Below, in pieces: positions 37,924 through 52,670 of a stretch of 64,000 nt of DNA. Source of the DNA: G963702155 sp963702155. GTDB lineage: Bacteria; Pseudomonadota; Alphaproteobacteria; Micavibrionales; Micavibrionaceae. The stretch spans positions 2,108,001 through 2,172,000 of the forward strand of contig OY969717.1 of the NCBI GenBank assembly GCA_963702155.1, given 5' to 3'. The stretch's first letter is position 1; each line of letters starts with the position of its first letter. Both the position numbers and the translations under genes were made by a program. The notes below the pieces were generated by a model, which worked only from the letters and a program-made list of their open reading frames with translations, was not told where the DNA came from and did no database searches.

Positions 37924-38442
37924 ATGGGTATGAGCCGCGCACAAAAAGAAACCGAGATTAAGGAGTTAAACGAAATCTTCGCCAATGACGAAGTCGTTGT
38001 AGTAACGCATTATTCAGGCTTGACTGTTAAGCAATTAACACAGCTTCGAAATGATTTACGCGCCGAGGATGCACGCTTTAAGGTGACAAAAAACTCGCTT
38101 GCAAAATTGGCTGTTAAAGGCACACAGTATGAAAACATTGCAGATATGTTTACTGGTCCTACGGCAGTTGCAAGCTCTAAAGATCCCGTTGCAGCGGCAA
38201 AAATTGCAAGCAGTTTTGCAAAGCAAAACGACAAGCTTATTATTCTTGGCGGTGCATTAGGGGAAAAGCGTCTGGACATTAAGGATGTGGATGCGCTCTC
38301 CAAGATGCCAAGTCTTGATGAGTTGCGCGCAACCATTGCAACAATGATTATGGCGCCAGCGAGTAATATCGCAACATATATACAAACACCTGGTTCTAAA
38401 GTCGCAGGCTCTATTGAGGCTGCTGGCATAAAGGCCGGATAA
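37924..38442 (+). CDS. rplJ: 50S ribosomal protein L10
   Basis: 172 residues from the ATG at 37924, with AGGAG 13 bp upstream; the ATG at 37930 is a possible alternative. VVVTHYSGLTVKQLTQLRND and FKVTKNSLAKLA mark the rRNA-binding domain, and the C-terminal helix binds L7/L12 dimers. The open frame extends upstream into the leader RNA, but that part is not coding. Confidence 0.95.
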   Translation: MGMSRAQKETEIKELNEIFANDEVVVVTHYSGLTVKQLTQLRNDLRAEDARFKVTKNSLAKLAVKGTQYENIADMFTGPTAVASSKDPVAAAKIASSFAKQNDKLIILGGALGEKRLDIKDVDALSKMPSLDELRATIATMIMAPASNIATYIQTPGSKVAGSIEAAGIKAG

Positions 38443-38483
38443 TACAAACATTACTTCATTTTTAAAAAACGAAAGGGAAAAAA

Positions 38484-38858
38484 ATGGCAAATGTAGCAAA
38501 ATTAGCAGAAGAGATCGTTGGTCTAACCTTGATGGAAGCATCTGAGTTAACTAAGGTTTTAAAAGAAGAGTACGGCATTGAGCCAGCAGCGGCAGCACCT
38601 GTTGCTATGGCAGCGGCGGGCGGAGACGCAGGCGGTGCAGAAGAAAAAGACGAGTTTGATGTTATCTTAACATCTGCTGGTGGAAATAAAATTGCCGTGA
38701 TTAAAGAAGTACGCGCGATTACAGGCCTTGGCTTGAAAGAAGCAAAAGATTTGGTTGAAGCGGGCGGTAAGGCTGTTAAAGAAGCTGCGTCTAAGGACGA
38801 AGCAGAAGAGCTTAAGAAAAAGCTTGAAGCTGCAGGCGCAAGCGTCGAGCTTAAGTAA
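38484..38858 (+). CDS. rplL: 50S ribosomal protein L7/L12
   Basis: 124 residues. N-terminal dimerisation part, Ala/Gly hinge (AAAAPVAMAAAGGDAGGA) and the factor-binding C-terminal domain (VILTSAGGNKIAVIKEVRAI; GLGLKEAKDLVE). It recruits elongation factors to the ribosome. An AAAGGGAAAAA ribosome site precedes it. Confidence 0.97.
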   Translation: MANVAKLAEEIVGLTLMEASELTKVLKEEYGIEPAAAAPVAMAAAGGDAGGAEEKDEFDVILTSAGGNKIAVIKEVRAITGLGLKEAKDLVEAGGKAVKEAASKDEAEELKKKLEAAGASVELK

Positions 38859-38941
38859 TCTAAAATATTTAAATACGCATATATCCGTGTAGAGAGTTTG
38901 AAACTTTCTGCACGGAAAGTGCAATTTATCGCATTTAAGGG

Positions 38942-38970
38942 TTGACAAAAATCCTTGCCTGCGCCATATA
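38942..38970 (+). promoter_or_regulatory. Sigma-70-type promoter upstream of rpoB
   Basis: TTGACA (-35, consensus), 17-bp spacer, CATATA (-10). It is 83 bp after the rplL stop and about 290 bp before the rpoB start codon, implying a long rpoB leader. Confidence 0.7.
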
Positions 38971-38979
38971 GCAGACTAA

Positions 38980-39228
38980 GTTTTCTAGAGATAAACGTGA
39001 TACCCAAAGCAGGTAAAACATATAAAAGCGATGCAATAGTCGCGTAATCGAAACCACTTATGGTTTCTTCGTCAAGGCGAGGAATTGTAAGTGGTATTTG
39101 CGTCTTGGCATTATAGATTTTTTTTAAAGCGCGATCATAGTTTTTAGATCATAGTTTTTTAAAAAATCGTAGCAATGCCAAAGACTTATAAACGTCTGGT
39201 TTTATAATTTTTTTGTAAGAGCCGGACA
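38980..39228 (+). promoter_or_regulatory. Structured rpoB leader with mutually exclusive hairpins (candidate attenuator)
   Basis: ACCACTTA (39051-39058 region) pairs with TAAGTGGT near 39088-39095. GTCTTGGCATT (39102-39112) can pair with AATGCCAAAGAC (39174-39185). The right arm of that helix is also the left arm of a second hairpin, CCAAAGAC-loop-GTCTGG (39178-39199), which is followed by TTTTATAATTTTTTT. So the long-range helix and the terminator-like hairpin cannot coexist. GATCATAGTTTTT also occurs twice. The regulating signal is unknown. Confidence 0.5.
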
Positions 39229-39261
39229 TTGTTAAATAACAAAATTAAGATAGGGCAAACC

Positions 39262-42200
39262 ATGAGCGCAGCGAAAAAAAACCAGATCAAAAGCAAAAGT
39301 TCAGCTAATCACATCGCAAATGATGTAGATAGTTATACAGGTCGTAAGCGTGTGCGCCGTAACTTTGGCCGAATTCGCGAAGTCGCTGAAATGCCCAATC
39401 TTATTGAGGTGCAACGACAGTCTTATGAATTATTTTTACAAGCTGGCATTCCTGCATCTGAGCGTAAAATGCAAGGGTTGCAAGAGGTTTTATCTTCCGT
39501 TTTTCCAATCAAGGATTTCTCAGATCGCGCCGAAATAGATTTTGTTTCCTACGAGCTTGAACAGCCTAAATATGACGTTGAAGAATGTCAGCAGCGCGGC
39601 ATAACATTTGCGGCGCCCTTGCGCACAACACTTCGTTTGTCCGTATTTGATGTGGACGAGGACACAGGTTTGCGCTCCATCCGCGATATTAAAGAGCAAG
39701 ACGTCTACATGGTGGACATGCCTTTAATGACTAATAACGGTACATTTGTCGTCAATGGAACCGAGCGTGTAATTGTGTCGCAAATGCATCGTTCACCTGG
39801 TGTGTTCTTTGATCATGATGGCGGTAAAACACACACAAGCGGTAAGTATTTATTCTCATGTCGCGTTATTCCGTATCGCGGCTCTTGGCTCGATTTCGAA
39901 TTTGATGCAAAAGACTTGCTTTATGTGCGTATTGACCGTCGCCGTAAATTGCCGGTAACAACTTTTATGCGCGCGCTCGATTCTGATGCCACTATTGCCG
40001 CTCGCAAAGATGCCGATGAGAACGATAAAGAGCTTGATCCATTACTTGTTCAGGGTATGGATAATGAGGAAATTCTCTCAACCTTTTATGATGTTATATC
40101 TTATAAAAAAGATAAAAAGGGCTGGAAAACGGCTTTTAATGGGGAATCCTTTCGCGGTGTCAAGCTGGCATACGATTTGATCAATGCGAAAACCGGTGAT
40201 GTTGCCGCCGAAGAGGGTACTAAAATAACCCCGCGTAAGGCAAAAAAATTAGCCGAGGATGGTTTAAAAGAAATTCTTGTATCTGATGAGCAAATAATCG
40301 GTCAATATCTTGGTGCTGACATTATTAATGAAACCACAGGTGAGGTCTTGTTCGAAGCTGGCCATGAAATTGTGGCCGAAGATATCGAAGCCTTGCAAGA
40401 GGCAAAGGTTTCAGAGTTGCCTGTGCTTGCAATTGACCACCTAAATGTAGGGCCTTATGTACGTAACACCCTTGAGGTTGATAAATGTGACACACGCGAA
40501 GAAGCGTTGATTGATATTTACCGTGTTATGCGTCCGGGTGAGCCGCCAACGGTTGACTCCGCGCAAGCGCTTTTCAACTCCCTTTTCTTTGATGCTGAGC
40601 GTTACGACCTTTCCGCAGTTGGTCGTGTGAAAATGAATGCACGGTTGGACTTGACAGCGGATGATCAATTCCGTGTTTTATCAAAAGATGATATTTTGGC
40701 AATTCTAAAATATCTCCATGGCCTTAAAGACGGTAAAGGCGAGGTCGATGACATTGACAACCTTGGTAATCGCCGTGTCCGTTCCGTGGGCGAATTGATG
40801 GAAAATCAGGTGCGTATCGGTCTTCTACGCATGGAACGCGCCATTCGTGAGCGTATGAGCTCTGTCGAGATTGACACATTCATGCCGCATGATCTGATTA
40901 ACTCAAAGCCTGCACAAGCCGCTGTACGTGAATTTTTTGGTTCATCACAGCTATCGCAGTTTATGGATCAGACAAACCCGCTATCAGAGATTACGCATAA
41001 GCGCCGTTTATCTGCACTCGGGCCGGGTGGTTTGACGCGTGAGCGTGCCGGATTTGAGGTGCGCGATGTGCACCCGACCCATTACGGCCGGATTTGTCCC
41101 ATTGAAACACCTGAAGGCCCCAATATTGGGCTAATCAACTCTCTTGCAACCTTTGCCCGCGTAAACCAGTACGGCTTTATCGAAAGCCCGTATCGCAAAG
41201 TAGAAAATGGAAAGGTAACAGACGAAGTTGTTTATATGTCCGCGATGGAAGAGTATAAATACACAATCGCACAAGCCAACTCTGAATTAAACGCAAAGGG
41301 CGCATTCGAAAATGATCTTGTGTCCTGTCGTCAGGGCGGTGAAAACTTGATGTCAAACCCAGAGAATATCGAATATATCGATGTTTCACCAAAGCAGATC
41401 GTATCGGTTGCCGCCTCTCTTATTCCGTTTTTGGAAAACGATGATGCAAACCGCGCACTTATGGGCTCTAACATGCAGCGTCAAGCTGTGCCGCTTTTAT
41501 GCGCTGATGCACCGCTTGTCGGAACGGGTATGGAGGCCACTGTTGCCCGTGACTCTGGCGCGGCTGTGTCTGCACGTCGTTCCGGTACAGTAACAAAGGT
41601 TGATGCAACACGTATTGTTATCCAAACCGATGAAGAGCTTAAGGCCGGAGACCCTGTTGTAGATATCTATAAGCTGTCCAAGTTTCAGCGCTCAAACCAA
41701 AGTACATGTATCAATCAGCGTCCCCTTGTTAAGGTCGGCGATGATATCAGCAAAGGCGACATAATTGCCGATGGCCCGTCCACCGAATTGGGTGAGTTGG
41801 CACTTGGCCGTAACGTGCTTGTGGCCTTCATGCCTTGGAATGGCTATAACTTTGAGGATTCAATCCTTATTTCCGAGCGTATCGTACGTGACGATGTTTA
41901 CACATCTGTGCATCTTGAAGAATTCGAAGTGATGGCGCGTGATACCAAACTTGGTACCGAAGAAATCACCCGCGACATTCCAAATGTAGGTGAAGAGGCA
42001 CTCAAGCATCTTGATGAAGCCGGTATTGTCCATATTGGCGCCGAAGTTGGCCCGGGCGATATTCTTGTAGGTAAGGTCACGCCAAAAGGTGAAAGCCCAA
42101 TGACACCGGAGGAAAAACTTCTCCGCGCGATCTTTGGTGAAAAAGCCGCCGATGTAAAGGATACGTCGCTAAAATTGCCCCCGGGTGCAGTAGGGACAGT

Positions 42201-43524
42201 GGTTGAGGTGCGCGTGTTTAATCGCCGCGGCGTTGATAAAGATGCTCGTGCGCTCTCAATTGAGGCACAGGAAATCGAACGTCTTGCAAAAGACCGTGAT
42301 GACGAGCGCAAAATTCTTGAAGATGGCTTTTATGGCCTGCTCGAAACATATCTTGTCGGCGAAATCGTGGTATCCTCGCATAAAGATGGCAAGCTGAAAA
42401 AAGGCTCTAAAATCACAAAAGCCGATCTTCATGCCATCGAAAAACGTGGCCTGTGGCGTCAAATTGCGGTCGAAAGTCAAGGCCGTATGGACGAGATCGA
42501 AAATATGTCCAAAACCTTTGATGAGGCAGTGGATGATCTTAAAGACCGTTTTGAAAACAAGGTTGAAAAGCTCCAGCGCGGTGACGAATTACCGCCAGGC
42601 GTAATGAAAATGGTCAAGGTTTTTGTGGCTGTAAAACGTAAAATGGCACCGGGTGATAAAATGGCCGGCCGTCACGGTAACAAAGGGGTTGTCTCTAAGG
42701 TAATTCCTGCCGAGGATATGCCATATCTTGAAGATGGAACACCTGTTGACCTCGTGCTGAACCCGCTTGGGGTGCCTTCACGAATGAATGTGGGGCAGAT
42801 TTTGGAAACCCATTTAGGGTGGGCTGCGGCTTCACTTGGGCGTCAAATTGGCGAGATGATCGACACATTCCAAGATAAGAAAACTATGCAAGCCGATGAA
42901 AAGAAAAATCTGCAAGCAAAACTTAAAGATGTATACGGCGACCGCGATTATGAAGAGCGGGTAGCACAGCTTGACGATGACATGATGCTGGAAATGGCGG
43001 GCAACCTACGTAAAGGTGTGCCAATGGCAACGCCTGTCTTTGATGGCGCGGATGAGAACGACATTTCTGAACTTCTGGCTCATGCAGGTCTTCATGAATC
43101 TGGTCAGATGCGTTTGATTGATGGCCGTACGGGTGAATATTTCCACCGCATGGTAACGGTCGGCTATATGTATATGCTTAAATTGCACCACTTGGTGGAT
43201 GACAAAATTCACGCACGGAGCATTGGGCCATACTCCCTTGTCACGCAACAACCACTCGGCGGTAAAGCGCAGTTTGGTGGACAACGTTTCGGAGAGATGG
43301 AAGTCTGGGCATTACAAGCCTACGGTGCGGCGCACACGCTTCAGGAAATGCTTACGGTCAAATCTGATGACGTTGCCGGACGCTCCAAAGTGTACGAAGC
43401 CATCGTCCGCGGCGAAGACAATTTTGAAATCGGTATCCCCGAATCCTTCAACGTTCTAACCAAGGAACTTAAAGCGCTTGGCTTGAATGTAGATATGAAG
43501 CAAAAGAGCAATAATAATAACTAA
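39262..43524 (+). CDS. rpoB: DNA-directed RNA polymerase subunit beta
   Basis: 1,420 residues from the ATG at 39262; a TTG at 39229 would add 11 residues and lies against the leader T tract. The whole frame is intact. FGSSQLSQFMDQTNPLSEIT is a wild-type-looking rifampicin pocket (Asp, His and Ser positions conserved), GRICPIETPEGPNIGLINSL and KMAGRHGNKGVVSKVIP are catalytic core motifs. It forms the catalytic cleft with RpoC. In contrast to rpoC it contains no frameshift. Confidence 0.97.
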   Translation: MSAAKKNQIKSKSSANHIANDVDSYTGRKRVRRNFGRIREVAEMPNLIEVQRQSYELFLQAGIPASERKMQGLQEVLSSVFPIKDFSDRAEIDFVSYELEQPKYDVEECQQRGITFAAPLRTTLRLSVFDVDEDTGLRSIRDIKEQDVYMVDMPLMTNNGTFVVNGTERVIVSQMHRSPGVFFDHDGGKTHTSGKYLFSCRVIPYRGSWLDFEFDAKDLLYVRIDRRRKLPVTTFMRALDSDATIAARKDADENDKELDPLLVQGMDNEEILSTFYDVISYKKDKKGWKTAFNGESFRGVKLAYDLINAKTGDVAAEEGTKITPRKAKKLAEDGLKEILVSDEQIIGQYLGADIINETTGEVLFEAGHEIVAEDIEALQEAKVSELPVLAIDHLNVGPYVRNTLEVDKCDTREEALIDIYRVMRPGEPPTVDSAQALFNSLFFDAERYDLSAVGRVKMNARLDLTADDQFRVLSKDDILAILKYLHGLKDGKGEVDDIDNLGNRRVRSVGELMENQVRIGLLRMERAIRERMSSVEIDTFMPHDLINSKPAQAAVREFFGSSQLSQFMDQTNPLSEITHKRRLSALGPGGLTRERAGFEVRDVHPTHYGRICPIETPEGPNIGLINSLATFARVNQYGFIESPYRKVENGKVTDEVVYMSAMEEYKYTIAQANSELNAKGAFENDLVSCRQGGENLMSNPENIEYIDVSPKQIVSVAASLIPFLENDDANRALMGSNMQRQAVPLLCADAPLVGTGMEATVARDSGAAVSARRSGTVTKVDATRIVIQTDEELKAGDPVVDIYKLSKFQRSNQSTCINQRPLVKVGDDISKGDIIADGPSTELGELALGRNVLVAFMPWNGYNFEDSILISERIVRDDVYTSVHLEEFEVMARDTKLGTEEITRDIPNVGEEALKHLDEAGIVHIGAEVGPGDILVGKVTPKGESPMTPEEKLLRAIFGEKAADVKDTSLKLPPGAVGTVVEVRVFNRRGVDKDARALSIEAQEIERLAKDRDDERKILEDGFYGLLETYLVGEIVVSSHKDGKLKKGSKITKADLHAIEKRGLWRQIAVESQGRMDEIENMSKTFDEAVDDLKDRFENKVEKLQRGDELPPGVMKMVKVFVAVKRKMAPGDKMAGRHGNKGVVSKVIPAEDMPYLEDGTPVDLVLNPLGVPSRMNVGQILETHLGWAAASLGRQIGEMIDTFQDKKTMQADEKKNLQAKLKDVYGDRDYEERVAQLDDDMMLEMAGNLRKGVPMATPVFDGADENDISELLAHAGLHESGQMRLIDGRTGEYFHRMVTVGYMYMLKLHHLVDDKIHARSIGPYSLVTQQPLGGKAQFGGQRFGEMEVWALQAYGAAHTLQEMLTVKSDDVAGRSKVYEAIVRGEDNFEIGIPESFNVLTKELKALGLNVDMKQKSNNNN

Positions 43525-43531
43525 TACATAA

Positions 43532-43561
43532 ATGAGGAGCGGCAAACACGCAGCTCCTCAT
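43532..43561 (+). other. Perfect hairpin between rpoB and rpoC
   Basis: ATGAGGAGC / GCTCCTCAT, a 9-bp perfect stem with a 12-base loop in the 80-bp rpoB-rpoC gap. There is no T tract, so it is not an intrinsic terminator; an RNA processing or stability element is more likely. Confidence 0.6.
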
Positions 43562-43604
43562 CAAAAGCGCAGACAAAATTATATATATAAAGAGGACGCA
43601 CAAA

Positions 43605-47853
<4,249 letters not shown>

Positions 47854-47874
47854 AAATACCAGTATAAATAATTA

Positions 47875-47907
47875 AAAGCAGGTCTTTTGAAGGCCTGCTT
47901 TTTTTTA
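47875..47907 (+). terminator. Intrinsic terminator of rpoBC
   Basis: AAAAGCAGGTC-TTTTGAA-GGCCTGCTTTT followed by a T tract, about 25 bp after the rpoC stop. Confidence 0.88.
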
Positions 47908-47943
47908 AACTTCTAAATTTTAAAATATACTCCAAACAAATAC

Positions 47944-47972
47944 TTGACGCTCCAACTTGTAAACGCTATAGT
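47944..47972 (+). promoter_or_regulatory. Sigma-70-type promoter of the str/S10 operon
   Basis: TTGACG, 17-bp spacer, TATAGT, immediately after the rpoBC terminator. The 47,973-48,280 leader before rpsL (about 300 bp) contains no gene that I can see; it may carry r-protein regulatory structure. Confidence 0.75.
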
Positions 47973-48280
47973 CCGGCACATCTATTGGATGGATCGAACG
48001 CAAAACAAAGTTGACCGTACGATCTAACGGCTTTACCGAACGAATTGTTTTTAAATGTTTTTAGTAGGAGAAGTGCATCATCTTTAAAATCTCTTTTGGT
48101 GTCATAAAAAGACGCGGATCAAAAGAAAGAAGATGCTCTGCGGAAAAATCTTGCGATTTTATTTGACATCGCAGGTCAAACCGCGCTAAATGCCTCATCC
48201 TTAATATTAAGAATAAAAGACACGCTATTGGAGCGGATCATTTTTAGAATTTAAACGTGGACGAAAAAGGGCTTATACCT

Positions 48281-48652
48281 ATGCCAACAATTCAACAGTT
48301 AATCCGGAACCCTCGGAAAAAAGTTGTAAAAACAAAGAAAAACCGGGCGCTGAAAAGTAACCCGCAACGACGTGGTGTTTGTACGCGCGTTTATACAACA
48401 ACACCGAAAAAGCCAAACTCTGCTTTGCGTAAAGTAGCTAAGGTTCGTTTGACAACCGGATTTGAAGTGATTTGTTACATTCCTGGTGAAGGCCACAATT
48501 TGCAAGAGCACTCCGTTGTGCTTGTGCGCGGCGGCCGTGTTAAAGATTTACCGGGTGTTCGTTATACAATTATTCGTGGCACGCTTGATACACAAGGTGT
48601 TGGTGACCGTAGGCAATCCCGTTCACGCTATGGCGCAAAGCGCCCGAAATAA
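48281..48652 (+). CDS. rpsL: 30S ribosomal protein S12
   Basis: 123 residues from MPTIQQLI at 48281; the frame is open 8 codons further upstream (48257), but S12 starts at MPTIQQ. TTTPKKPNSALRKVAKV and GGRVKDLPGVRY keep the lysines whose mutation gives streptomycin resistance, so it looks wild type. S12 monitors decoding in the A site. No frameshift. Confidence 0.97.
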   Translation: MPTIQQLIRNPRKKVVKTKKNRALKSNPQRRGVCTRVYTTTPKKPNSALRKVAKVRLTTGFEVICYIPGEGHNLQEHSVVLVRGGRVKDLPGVRYTIIRGTLDTQGVGDRRQSRSRYGAKRPK

Positions 48653-48679
48653 GATTTTTGCAAAGAAGGAATACAATAT

Positions 48680-49228
48680 ATGTCACGTCGTCATAGAGCA
48701 GAAAAAAGAGAAATTCTACCAGATCCAAAATTTGGTGATTTGGTATTGTCTAAGTTTATGAACAACATTATGCAGCATGGAAAAAAATCCACGGCTGAAG
48801 GTATTGTATATGGCGCGTTGGATATACTTGAGAAAAATGCCTCAAATCAGAATATCCAAGTAAAAAGCGAAGATGGCGAAGATGGTGAGATCGATTCGGT
48901 CAGCATGGCGGCAATGCAAAAAAGCAAAGGTTTGGGCGTGTTTCATACAGCGCTGAAAAATGTAAAGCCTCGTTTGGAGGTGCGTTCACGCCGTGTTGGT
49001 GGTGCAACTTATCAGGTGCCGGTTGAGGTGCGGAGCGAACGTGCGATGGCTTTGGCAATGCGTTGGTTAATCGACTCTGCGCGTAAGCGTAACGAAAACA
49101 CAATGGTTGAGCGCGTCGCAAACGAATTGCTTGATGCGGCGAATGAGCGCGGCAATGCTATTAAAAAGCGTGATGATACGCACAAAATGGCCGAAGCCAA
49201 CAAGGCGTTCGCGCACTTTAGATGGTAA
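48680..49228 (+). CDS. rpsG: 30S ribosomal protein S7 with an internal acidic insertion
   Basis: 182 residues against the usual 156. Conserved parts (ILPDPKFGDLVLSKFMNNIM; VGGATYQVPVEVRSERA; AEANKAFAHFRW) are intact. The extra residues lie at about 53-85 (NIQVKSEDGEDGEIDSV), between helices where most S7 proteins have a short turn before VFHTALKNVKP. S7 nucleates the 30S head. The insertion is in frame and unlikely to be an error. Confidence 0.95.
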   Translation: MSRRHRAEKREILPDPKFGDLVLSKFMNNIMQHGKKSTAEGIVYGALDILEKNASNQNIQVKSEDGEDGEIDSVSMAAMQKSKGLGVFHTALKNVKPRLEVRSRRVGGATYQVPVEVRSERAMALAMRWLIDSARKRNENTMVERVANELLDAANERGNAIKKRDDTHKMAEANKAFAHFRW

Positions 49229-49277
49229 TTTAAAACCCACGGTTTAATACGAGAACGTAAGAATAAGGAATAAAAAC

Positions 49278-51391
49278 ATGGCACGCGAATACGCAATTAC
49301 CCATTATCGAAATTTTGGAATTATGGCGCATATTGATGCGGGTAAAACCACAACGACCGAGCGTATTTTGTTTTATTCTGGTAAAAGCCACAAAATTGGT
49401 GAGGTCCACGACGGCGCCGCCACAATGGATTGGATGGAGCAGGAGCAGGAGCGCGGTATTACGATTACTTCTGCTGCGACTACAACATTTTGGGATGCTC
49501 CAAAAAGATGGCCAGTATGATGGCGATCGCTTTCGTTTGAATATTATCGACACGCCCGGTCACGTTGATTTCACAATTGAGGTTGAGCGCTCATTGCGCG
49601 TGCTTGATGGTGCGATCGCTGTTTTTGATGCAAATGCTGGCGTTGAGCCACAAACCGAAACTGTATGGCGTCAGGCGGATAAGTATTCTGTGCCGCGCAT
49701 GTGTTTCGTGAACAAAATGGATAAAATAGGCGCGGACTTCTATAACACCGTAGATATGATCGTGGATCGTTTGGGTGCTTCACCTTGTGTGATCCAGTTG
49801 CCAATTGGCGCAGAAAACAATTTTGCAGGCGTTATTGATCTTGTGAAAATGAAGGCTGTTGTCTGGGATGGTGAGGCACTTGGCGCAACATTCTCTTATG
49901 AGGATATTCCCGCTGATTTGGCAGATAAGGCCGCCGAATATCGCGAGAAGCTTATTGAACTAGCTGTTGAGCACGATGACGCCGCCATGGAAGCGTATTT
50001 GGAAGGAAACGAGCCGGATGAAAAAACGCTGAAGGCATGTATTCGTAAGGGTACAATCTCAAATAGCTTCGTTCCTGTTCTTTGTGGAACGGCGTTCAAA
50101 AACAAAGGTGTTCAGCCAATGTTGGATGCTGTTGTCGAGTATTTGCCGTCACCTGTAGATATCGGCGAAACCAAAGGTGTTAAGGTTGATTCTGACGAGC
50201 CTGAGAACCGCAAGCCCGATGATGACGAGCCATTTGCCGCGCTTGCTTTTAAAATTATGAATGACCCGTTTGTCGGCTCTTTAACATTTGCACGTATTTA
50301 TTCCGGTACAATTGAGTCCGGTTCATATGTGCACAACTCGGTAAAAGACAAGCGCGAGCGCGTTGGTCGTATGCTTTTGATGCATTCAAACAACCGTGAA
50401 GAAATCAAGCATCGCACATGCGGGTGATATTGTTGCTTTTGTTGGTATGAAAGATACAACAACAGGTGACACACTATGTGACAAAACAAACCCGGTCGTG
50501 CTTGAGCGTATGGAGTTCCCTGAGCCTGTTATCGAGATCGCGGTTGAGCCAAAAACCAAAGCTGACCAAGAAAAAATGTCACAAGCGCTTCAGCGTTTGG
50601 CTGCTGAAGATCCATCATTCCGCGTATCTGTTGACCATGAATCTGGTCAGACTATTATTAAAGGTATGGGTGAGCTTCACCTGGATATCTTGGTTGACCG
50701 TATGAAGCGTGAGTTTAAAGTAGAGGCCAACATCGGCGCGCCGCAGGTTGCGTACCGTGAAACAATCACAAAAGAATATGAAGTTGACTACACGCACAAA
50801 AAACAAACAGGTGGTTCTGGCCAGTTCGCTAAATTAACGGCTATCTTCGAGCCATCTGAAGCTGGGTGCAGGTTTCACATTCGAAAGTGAAATCGTTGGT
50901 GGTATCTATTCCGCGTGAATATATTCCGGGCGTTCAAAAAGGTATCGAGATGGCCAAGGAAACAGGTATTATTGCCGGCTTCCCTGTAGTCGACTTTAAG
51001 CGTCCGTTTGATTGATGGCGCATATCACGATGTTGACTCCTCTGTCATGGCGTTCGAAATCGCGGCAAAGGCTGCGTTCCGCGAAGCGATGCAAAAGGCA
51101 GGTCCTCAATTGCTTGAGCCGGTGATGAAGGTTGAAGTGGTTACGCCTGAAGACTATATGGGCGATATCATTGGTGATTTGAACTCTCGTCGTGGGCAGG
51201 TTAACGCCATGGAAGATCGTGGAAATGCAAAAGTTATAACCGCAATGGTGCCTTTGGCAAATATGTTTGGATACATCAATAATCTGCGCTCTATGTCACA
51301 AGGTCGCGCGCAATATACGATGCAATTTGATCACTATGATCCTGTACCACAAAGCGTGGCCGACGAAGTAAAGGCAAGTATGGGTGGTTAG
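49278..51391 (+). CDS. fusA: Elongation factor G, with five single-base insertions in this sequence
   Basis: G1 AHIDAGKTTTTERI, switch II DTPGHVDFTIEVERS and the NKMDKIGADF G4 motif identify the translocase EF-G. Insertions fit at 49502-49506 (A run), 50410 (C), 50864-50866 (G), 50904 (A) and 51001 (C). Removing five bases gives exactly 703 codons, the normal length of about 702 residues. EF-G drives GTP-dependent translocation. The gene lies 49 bp after rpsG. Confidence 0.95.
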
Positions 51392-51463
51392 TAAAAATCA
51401 CTTTAACAAAAAAAATATAAATACTAAAAAATACATAAGTTTTAAATAAAAGGAGAAGACGAC

Positions 51464-52643
51464 ATGTCTAAGGAAAAGTTTGAGCGAAATAAGCCGCATT
51501 GTAACATTGGAACGATTGGTCATGTTGACCATGGTAAGACGACGTTGACAGCGGCGATTGCGATGTTATACGGTAATGGTGAGAGCGTTGACAAGATTGA
51601 CAAGGCGCCAGAAGAAAAGGCGCGCGGTATTACAATTTCAACAGCACATGTTGAATACGAGACAGAGAACCGTCACTACGCGCACGTTGATTGCCCGGGT
51701 CACGCTGATTACGTTAAGAACATGATTACAGGCGCGGCGCAGATGGATGGCGCTATTCTTGGTGGTGAACGCGGCGGATGGCCCAATGCCACAAACACGT
51801 GAGCACATCTTGCTTGCGCGTCAGGTTGGTGTTCCTGCGCTTGGTTGTGTTCTTGAACAAAGTTGATCAGGTTGATGACGAAGAATTGCTTGAATTGGTT
51901 GAAATGGAAGTACGTGAGCTTTTGTCCAGCTATGATTTCCCTGGGCGATGATATTCCAATCATTAAAGGCTCTGCTTTGGCCGCTGTTGAAGGCCGTGAT
52001 CACAAGATTGGTAAAGAAGCGATTGCCGAGCTGATGACTGCTGTTGATGAGGCTATTCCACAGCCGGAGCGCGAAGTTGACAAGCCATTCTTGATGCCTG
52101 TTGAAGATGTGTTCTCAATCTCTGGTCGCGGAACTGTTGTAACAGGCCGTATCGAGCAAGGCGTTGTAAAAGTTGGCGAGGAGATCGAGATTGTTGGTAT
52201 CCGGGATACACAAAAGACAATCTGTACAGGTGTTGAAATGTTCCGCAAGTTGCTTGATCGCGGTCAGGCTGGCGATAACGTTGGTGTTCTTCTACGTGGA
52301 ACAAAGCGTGAGGATGTGGAGCGTGGTCAGGTTCTTTGTAAGCCTGGTTCAATCACACCGCACACGAAGTTTACAGCCGAAGCGTATATCTTGTCTAAGG
52401 ATGAAGGTGGCCGTCACACGCCGTTTTTCACGAACTACCGTCCGCAGTTTTACTTCCGTACAACGGATGTAACAGGTGAAGTGACATTGCCAAGCGGCAC
52501 GGAGATGGTGATGCCCGGTGATAACATCAACGCATGGAAGTGAGTTGATTGCACCGATTGCGATGACCGAAGGCCTACGCTTTGCGATCCGCGAAGGCGG
52601 CCGTACAGTCGGCGCCGGTGTTGTCACCAAAATTGTTGAGTAG
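51464..52643 (+). CDS. tuf: Elongation factor Tu, with four net insertions in this sequence
   Basis: CNIGTIGHVDHGKTTLTAAI (G1) and DCPGHADYVKNMITGAAQMD are perfect; NKVDQVDDEELLELVEMEV appears after a frame switch. Single insertions fit at 51771, 51843 and 51943-51945; a complex net +1 change lies at 52532-52543, around NINMEVELIAP. The corrected length is 392 codons including the stop, as expected. EF-Tu delivers aminoacyl-tRNA. A single tuf copy is seen, directly before rpsJ. Confidence 0.95.
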
Positions 52644-52670
52644 ATTAATCAAGGAACAAGGACTAAAAAA

